From a bacterium BMS3Bbin10 (GTDB lineage: Bacteria > Pseudomonadota > Alphaproteobacteria > Rhizobiales > Methyloligellaceae): a stretch of DNA of 59,950 nucleotides. The notes beneath the pieces are model-generated. The model was given only the letters and a program-made list of their open reading frames with translations, did not search any database and had not been told where the DNA came from. The translations under genes were made by a program, and so were the position numbers. The stretch covers positions 1 to 59,950 of the forward strand of contig BDTT01000103.1 in assembly GCA_002897995.1 (NCBI GenBank). The letters are read 5' to 3'. Below are positions 56,061-59,950 of the stretch, in pieces (position 1 is the first letter of the stretch; each line of letters opens with the position of its first letter).

Positions 56061-56447
56061 ATGAAACGGAGTCTTCTTATCGCCGCCTTGGCCGGTTTTG
56101 CGACTACCGCGGCCTATGCGGCCAGCTCCGACCATTTGAACGGAGCCGAGCTTCGCCAGGCGGTCGTCGGAAAGACAGTCTATCTGAGCGCCAACGGAGT
56201 TGTGCTGCCAATCGCATTTCGCGCCAATGGGACAATGAGCGGACGGCTGAAGGCTTTTGCGGCATCTGTTGCCGGTGGGTCCCCTGTGGACTCCGGCCGC
56301 TGGTGGATTTCCAATAATCAGCTGTGCCAGCGCTGGAGCCAGTGGCTTGATGGCAAATCCTACTGCTACAAGGTTTCGCGTAACGGTCAAAATGTGGTCT
56401 GGGTGCGCAATGACGGCCGGCGTGGAACTGCACGTATTGGCAGCTAG
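56061..56447 (+). CDS. Small exported protein of unknown function
   Basis: A 128-residue protein with signal peptide MKRSLLIAALAGFATTAAYA. The mature part is predicted beta-rich: LNGAELRQAVVGKTVYLSANG, FRANGTMSGRL, SGRWWISNNQLCQRWSQWLD, KSYCYKVSRNGQNVVWVRND. The two cysteines (LC..., YC) could form a disulphide. The pattern G-K-T-x-Y...G-x-W-x-x...LC-x-x-W...C resembles small periplasmic lipocalin-like proteins annotated with DUFs in Rhizobiales, but I cannot assign one firmly. It is convergent with the TPR-sulfotransferase gene 52 bases downstream. Confidence 0.7.
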   Translation: MKRSLLIAALAGFATTAAYAASSDHLNGAELRQAVVGKTVYLSANGVVLPIAFRANGTMSGRLKAFAASVAGGSPVDSGRWWISNNQLCQRWSQWLDGKSYCYKVSRNGQNVVWVRNDGRRGTARIGS

Positions 56448-56499
56448 CACTGGCGGCTTCCGGTCCCTCCCTCACAGGAAGCGCAGGGAATCATCCTTC

Positions 56500-58056
56500 T
56501 CAGGAGGAGTTGCCGCCGTCCCCTGCCGCGCGGAGCCACTTCCGGTAGGGCCCGGCGCATCCGCTATCATCTTCAATTCGCAAGCCGGGTTTTGACGGCG
56601 GTTTAAGGCCGCAGAATTTTGCGACGCGCTGAAGTGTTGCTTCGGGGTCGCTCACCATCTCTTCATAGTTCACCAGGATGGCCTGATTTCCCAGCTTTTC
56701 CAGCCAGTTATCAACCATGATGCGGTAATTGGAAATGTGGTTGTATATGGCATTCAGATTGTATGCGTATTGGTTCGTGTTCTCCTGGTAGAGCTGCCCA
56801 AAGATTCTGAGTGCAACATCGTCGTCATTTCGCCTCATGAAGACAAACTTGGTATTGGGCGCGAAGTCTGCGAGCCGGCCGGCGTCGGGGATTGCGCTGG
56901 GGTGGGTAATTGTAACAAGGCCGGCGCCGCCAGCGCATATCTTCAGCCGTTTCCTGTAGATTTCCGCAATGACGGGGTCCAGTTCTTTGGGCAATTTGCA
57001 CAGATGATATGTTGTCAGAAGGCCTGCGTGCTGAGAAACATACTGGGCGCTCGAGGTTGCCAGATCATGCTCCTGGAGCATTTCCACACCCGGCAATGTC
57101 CCAACCAGGTTTTCCATTGCGGTCCTTCCGGACCGTGAGGTGCCGAGGATAAACAGCGAGGGGGGGCATTTATCCACCTCCTTTTCCGGTTTCTTTTCGC
57201 GCGGACTCCAGTTCAGGCATATTGATAGCAACTCTTTTTCTTGTTCTGCATGTGTCTGTGCCTGCTCTTCATATTTTTCCTTCAGCGGCGCATTTGCCGC
57301 CACCCAGCAGTCCCAGGCCTCCTTATGCCGGCCGAGCCCATCGAGGCACATGCCACGCGTGAAGGCGGCATTGAATTGCGTTATCTCCTCGTCTTCCGGC
57401 TGAGGCTCTCCCAAACCGTCGAGTGAGCCGAGGATATCCAGATCGAGTTTGATATCTTTCGGAAAAGAGCTCGCCAGCATGTAGGCATAGGCCTGTATGT
57501 CGCGGTTTGAGGGAGTCTGCAGCGCCTGCATGAGAACCTCGGCCGCATCGTCATATCGCCGAAGATACAGGTAACATTCACAAAGCCAGAACGGCGCGGC
57601 GGATTCTCCGGACCCAGCCTCACAGGCGCGCCTGAGAACCTCCGCGGCGCGCTCGTAGCGCTGTGTTGTCATCAGCGCTTGCCCGAGAACAAAAAGAGTT
57701 GAGTGTTCATCGGGCTTCAACATCAGAGATTTCTCCAGATAGCGTATTGCACACTCCGGAGCTTCGAGTTTCAGAAAGGCGCGCGCGGCATTGGTTAGCG
57801 ACACCCAGTCCTTCGGATTGAGCATCGACGCCTTGACCAGCAGCGGGAGAGCCTGGTCGTAGGCGCCGCGCTGCATGTGTGTCAGAGCCAGCATCGAGAG
57901 GGCGCCGACATAGTCGGGGTGGCGGTCCAGGAGGCCCAGGCAAATTCGTTGCGCGCCGTCTAAATCCCCGGCCGCGCGGGCATGCTCGGCGGAAATCAGG
58001 TCCTGGTGGGAGCTCTGGACTTCAGCGATTGAAACATGGGTGGTTGCTACAGCCAT
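56500..58056 (-). CDS. TPR-sulfotransferase family protein (first of a divergent pair)
   Basis: A 518-residue protein. The N-terminal half has TPR repeats (about 20-190; DYVGALSMLALTHMQRGAYD, DWVSLTNAARAFLKLEAPEC, HSTLFVLGQALMTTQRYERA). The C-terminal half is a sulfotransferase-like domain: the 5'-phosphosulphate-binding position reads PSLFILGTSRSGRTAMENLV (about 300-317), and the 3'-phosphate position reads FVFMRRNDDDVALRIFG (about 400-415). The likely reaction is PAPS-dependent sulphation of a peptide or carbohydrate, by family analogy only. The ATG at 58056 has AAGGA six bases away; the ATG at 58062 is too close. It is divergent from its paralogue at 58300. Confidence 0.82.
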   Translation of the reverse strand: MAVATTHVSIAEVQSSHQDLISAEHARAAGDLDGAQRICLGLLDRHPDYVGALSMLALTHMQRGAYDQALPLLVKASMLNPKDWVSLTNAARAFLKLEAPECAIRYLEKSLMLKPDEHSTLFVLGQALMTTQRYERAAEVLRRACEAGSGESAAPFWLCECYLYLRRYDDAAEVLMQALQTPSNRDIQAYAYMLASSFPKDIKLDLDILGSLDGLGEPQPEDEEITQFNAAFTRGMCLDGLGRHKEAWDCWVAANAPLKEKYEEQAQTHAEQEKELLSICLNWSPREKKPEKEVDKCPPSLFILGTSRSGRTAMENLVGTLPGVEMLQEHDLATSSAQYVSQHAGLLTTYHLCKLPKELDPVIAEIYRKRLKICAGGAGLVTITHPSAIPDAGRLADFAPNTKFVFMRRNDDDVALRIFGQLYQENTNQYAYNLNAIYNHISNYRIMVDNWLEKLGNQAILVNYEEMVSDPEATLQRVAKFCGLKPPSKPGLRIEDDSGCAGPYRKWLRAAGDGGNSS

Positions 58057-58299
58057 TGTCATTCCTTGCGCGCGTTGATTGCCGGGTCGGTTTCCGCGCC
58101 GGTTTTGTTGTTTCTGCCACATCCGGCCGCCGCATGTCATGTGGTGATTGATTGGAGATGTGCCGGGATTTTGTGTTGGATACAACGCTCAATGTGGCAT
58201 AAACCGCTACGAATTCTGTTTGAGATATTTCGCCGGCTCTCCCTGATCGAGCATCTGCTTGTGCCATGCAATTGAGCATGCGAGGGTCCGCGTTTCCGC

Positions 58300-59880
58300 A
58301 TGGGTGCAGACATGGCTGAGAATACAGACGGTTCAGACAATTGGGCGCATGTATCGGTGCAGGCGCGCCGGCGGCTGGAGGATGCCGGGCGGCTCCTGCA
58401 GAACGGAAATTTCGCTGCGGCCCAGGATGCATGCAGGGAGCTGCTGTCCGAGCATGCCGAATATGTGGGCGCTCTCTATATGTTGGGCCGCGCCTATATG
58501 GTGGGAGGCAATTACGATTCCGCCCTGCCGTGTTTCTTCAGAGCCTCAATGCTCAGCCCGGAGGACCCGATGGTCCTCACCGCTCTGGCGGAGGTGTATT
58601 GCGAATTACGGGCGGATGAAGCCGCGCTCGACGCCGCGCAGGACGCTCTGGACCTGAACCCGGATAAGGAGACCGCCGCTTATGCGCATCTCGTGCGGGG
58701 GCGTGTTCTGGAACGCGCGAGCGACTATGCGCGCGCGTCGGAGCATCTCGAAAAGGCGCTTGCGCTCAGGCCGGACATGAGCGCCGCGGCCTTGCTGCTG
58801 GGCGCCTGCCATATGGAACGGGGAAACCGGGACGGCGCCGCCACGGCCTACGCGGTTGCGCTTAAAGGCGGTGTGCTCCCCCTGGATCGCGCGCAAATAT
58901 TCTGCGATCTGGCGCAGCGGCCGAAAGCCGGCGAGGCGAAAAAGCTTCTGTCGCGGATTGAGGCCCTGAAGAAAGAAACCTCCGGCCTCAAAACTCCGCT
59001 GCATGACGCTCTCTTCCTGGGACGGGTAGAGCTCGCCCGCGCAAGGATATTCGAGGGCCTTGGCAGGCATGCCGACGCCTGGCAGGCGCTGGAGACAGGC
59101 AATGCACCCTTTCACGAAGGCTATTCGCAGGCCAATCAGGCGCTGCAAGAGCAGAGGGAGCCAACCATCGGGCGGGCCCGCGGCTGGAACTATTCCGGGC
59201 CGACCGGCGCGGTGGACGGCAAGGATGTGCCGGTCACACTGTTTATTCTGGGGGCCTCGCGTTCGGGCAAGAGTATGCTTGAGCGGCTGGCCGGCGCCAT
59301 GAAGGGCGTGACGCTGGGGTATGAGAACGAGCTGATTCAGACCAGCGTGGCGCATGTGTCGAATTCGTCGGGACTCCTTTCGCTGCAATTCCCAGGACAG
59401 CTGCCGGCCGCGCTTTACGACAAATTTTCAAAGTTTTATGTGGCTGAACTCATGAAGCGAGTGAGCGGTTCGAAGCTTTTCACAACGACCCATCCGGGCC
59501 TGATCCCGGATCTCGGGCGGATCGCGGAACTTGTGCCGAATGCGCGGGTCATTTTCATGGAACGCGACAGGGACGATACGGCCCACCGGATATTTGGAAA
59601 ATTGTACCCGCAAAACACCAATCCTTTCGCCTATGACGTGGCCGGCATCTACGAACATCTTGATGGATACGAGCAGCTGATCGAGGCCTGGTCGGAGCAT
59701 CTGGGCGATATCTCGATGCGCGTGAGCTATGAAAACATGGTTGCCGATCCCAAAGCCACGCTTGCGAAGGTCGCCAAATTATGTGGCCTGCCTGTACCCA
59801 AGGGCAGGCTGCCCAAGGTTGGCGATGACCGGGGATGCGCGGAGCCCTACTTCGATTTTCTGAACAAGGCGCGGGCGTAA
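58300..59880 (+). CDS. TPR-sulfotransferase family protein (second of a divergent pair)
   Basis: A 526-residue paralogue of the preceding gene with the same order of domains. TPR helices run from about 20 to 190 (AEYVGALYMLGRAYMVGGNY, MVLTALAEVYCELRADEAAL, AAALLLGACHMERGNRDGAA). The sulfotransferase-like domain runs from about 312 to 520 with VTLFILGASRSGKSMLERLA, TTTHPGLIPDLGRIAELVPN, RVIFMERDRDDTAHRIFGKL, YENMVADPKATLAKVAKLCG and GDDRGCAEPYFDFL. The same blocks recur in the partner (THPSAIPDAGRLADF, DDSGCAGPYRKWL). The start may be 58300 or the ATG at 58312; neither has a strong site. It has no signal peptide. The substrate is unknown. Confidence 0.82.
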   Translation: MGADMAENTDGSDNWAHVSVQARRRLEDAGRLLQNGNFAAAQDACRELLSEHAEYVGALYMLGRAYMVGGNYDSALPCFFRASMLSPEDPMVLTALAEVYCELRADEAALDAAQDALDLNPDKETAAYAHLVRGRVLERASDYARASEHLEKALALRPDMSAAALLLGACHMERGNRDGAATAYAVALKGGVLPLDRAQIFCDLAQRPKAGEAKKLLSRIEALKKETSGLKTPLHDALFLGRVELARARIFEGLGRHADAWQALETGNAPFHEGYSQANQALQEQREPTIGRARGWNYSGPTGAVDGKDVPVTLFILGASRSGKSMLERLAGAMKGVTLGYENELIQTSVAHVSNSSGLLSLQFPGQLPAALYDKFSKFYVAELMKRVSGSKLFTTTHPGLIPDLGRIAELVPNARVIFMERDRDDTAHRIFGKLYPQNTNPFAYDVAGIYEHLDGYEQLIEAWSEHLGDISMRVSYENMVADPKATLAKVAKLCGLPVPKGRLPKVGDDRGCAEPYFDFLNKARA

Positions 59881-59905
59881 GGCGCCGCGGCGGTCCGGGA
59901 CAGCA

Positions 59906-59950
59906 TGGCGGATGGGGAGGGATTCGAACCCCCGAGACGCTTGCGCGCCT
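59906..59950 (-). tRNA. tRNA-Ser, 3' part only
   Basis: Read on the minus strand, the segment ends CTCCCCATCCGCCA. It has an encoded CCA, discriminator G (Ser-type), acceptor strand CCCATCC, and T arm GGGGG-TTCGAAT-CCCTC. Before it is a long class II variable arm (GGCGCGCAAGCGTCT). The discriminator G with a long arm points to serine over leucine. The anticodon lies beyond the window edge. Confidence 0.8.

Overview
The window is chromosomal DNA from a GC-rich alphaproteobacterium. It most resembles the Hyphomicrobiales (Rhizobiales) and their relatives. The evidence is the gene order ssb, gyrA, coaD, two cyclophilins, queA, tgt; a GAAC-N7-GAAC LexA box in front of ssb; phosphatidylcholine synthase; an IalB-family protein; a PopA-like cell-cycle protein; and short dispersed palindromes of the kind seen in that order. 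Nothing indicates a prophage, plasmid, transposon or CRISPR array. The window is mostly housekeeping DNA with a few less explained pieces.

Layout. 1-4.2 kb: SOS-controlled promoter and ssb, an unknown gene behind two tandem palindromic operators, a dispersed repeat, a PLP-dependent DSD1-family enzyme and a small secreted protein. 4.2-12 kb: gyrA, a LysE-type exporter, coaD, periplasmic and cytoplasmic cyclophilins, then the overlapping queuosine genes queA-tgt, with a convergent DMT transporter. 13.1-16.4 kb: tRNA-Lys, an outer-membrane beta-barrel protein, a cysteine-containing secreted protein and an 850-base gap holding a highly structured segment that may encode an RNA. 16.4-25.8 kb: malonyl-CoA decarboxylase and malonyl-CoA synthetase (overlapping), a YpfJ-type zinc peptidase, and a five-gene branched-chain-amino-acid-type ABC transporter with an attenuator after the binding-protein gene.

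25.9-32.6 kb: glmU and glmS (cell-envelope amino-sugar supply) flanked by two SPOR-domain proteins and followed by a DUF502 membrane protein. 32.6-38.7 kb: recG (minus), then sdhE and mfd. 38.7-47.4 kb: a DsbA/FrnE-type oxidoreductase, a REC-REC-GGDEF protein with a dead active site but an intact c-di-GMP I-site (PopA-like), an acyl-CoA synthetase beside a degenerate sister protein, a YejA-type peptide-binding protein, IalB and HspQ. 47.5-50.9 kb: an Mcl-type CoA-ester lyase, a lipid A-type acyltransferase and a UbiH-type hydroxylase. 51-60 kb: a striking AT-rich island upstream of a major porin, a small secreted protein, phosphatidylcholine synthase, a TerC protein, and a divergent pair of TPR-sulfotransferase paralogues. 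The window ends inside a tRNA-Ser.

The most interesting items are the candidate structured RNA at about 15.72-15.99 kb, the PopA-like protein, the degenerate/intact ligase pair, the divergent TPR-sulfotransferases, the AT-rich island, the loss of zinc ligands in Tgt, and the operator-controlled unknown gene near the left end. Names rest on motif and family recognition by eye; no database search was run.
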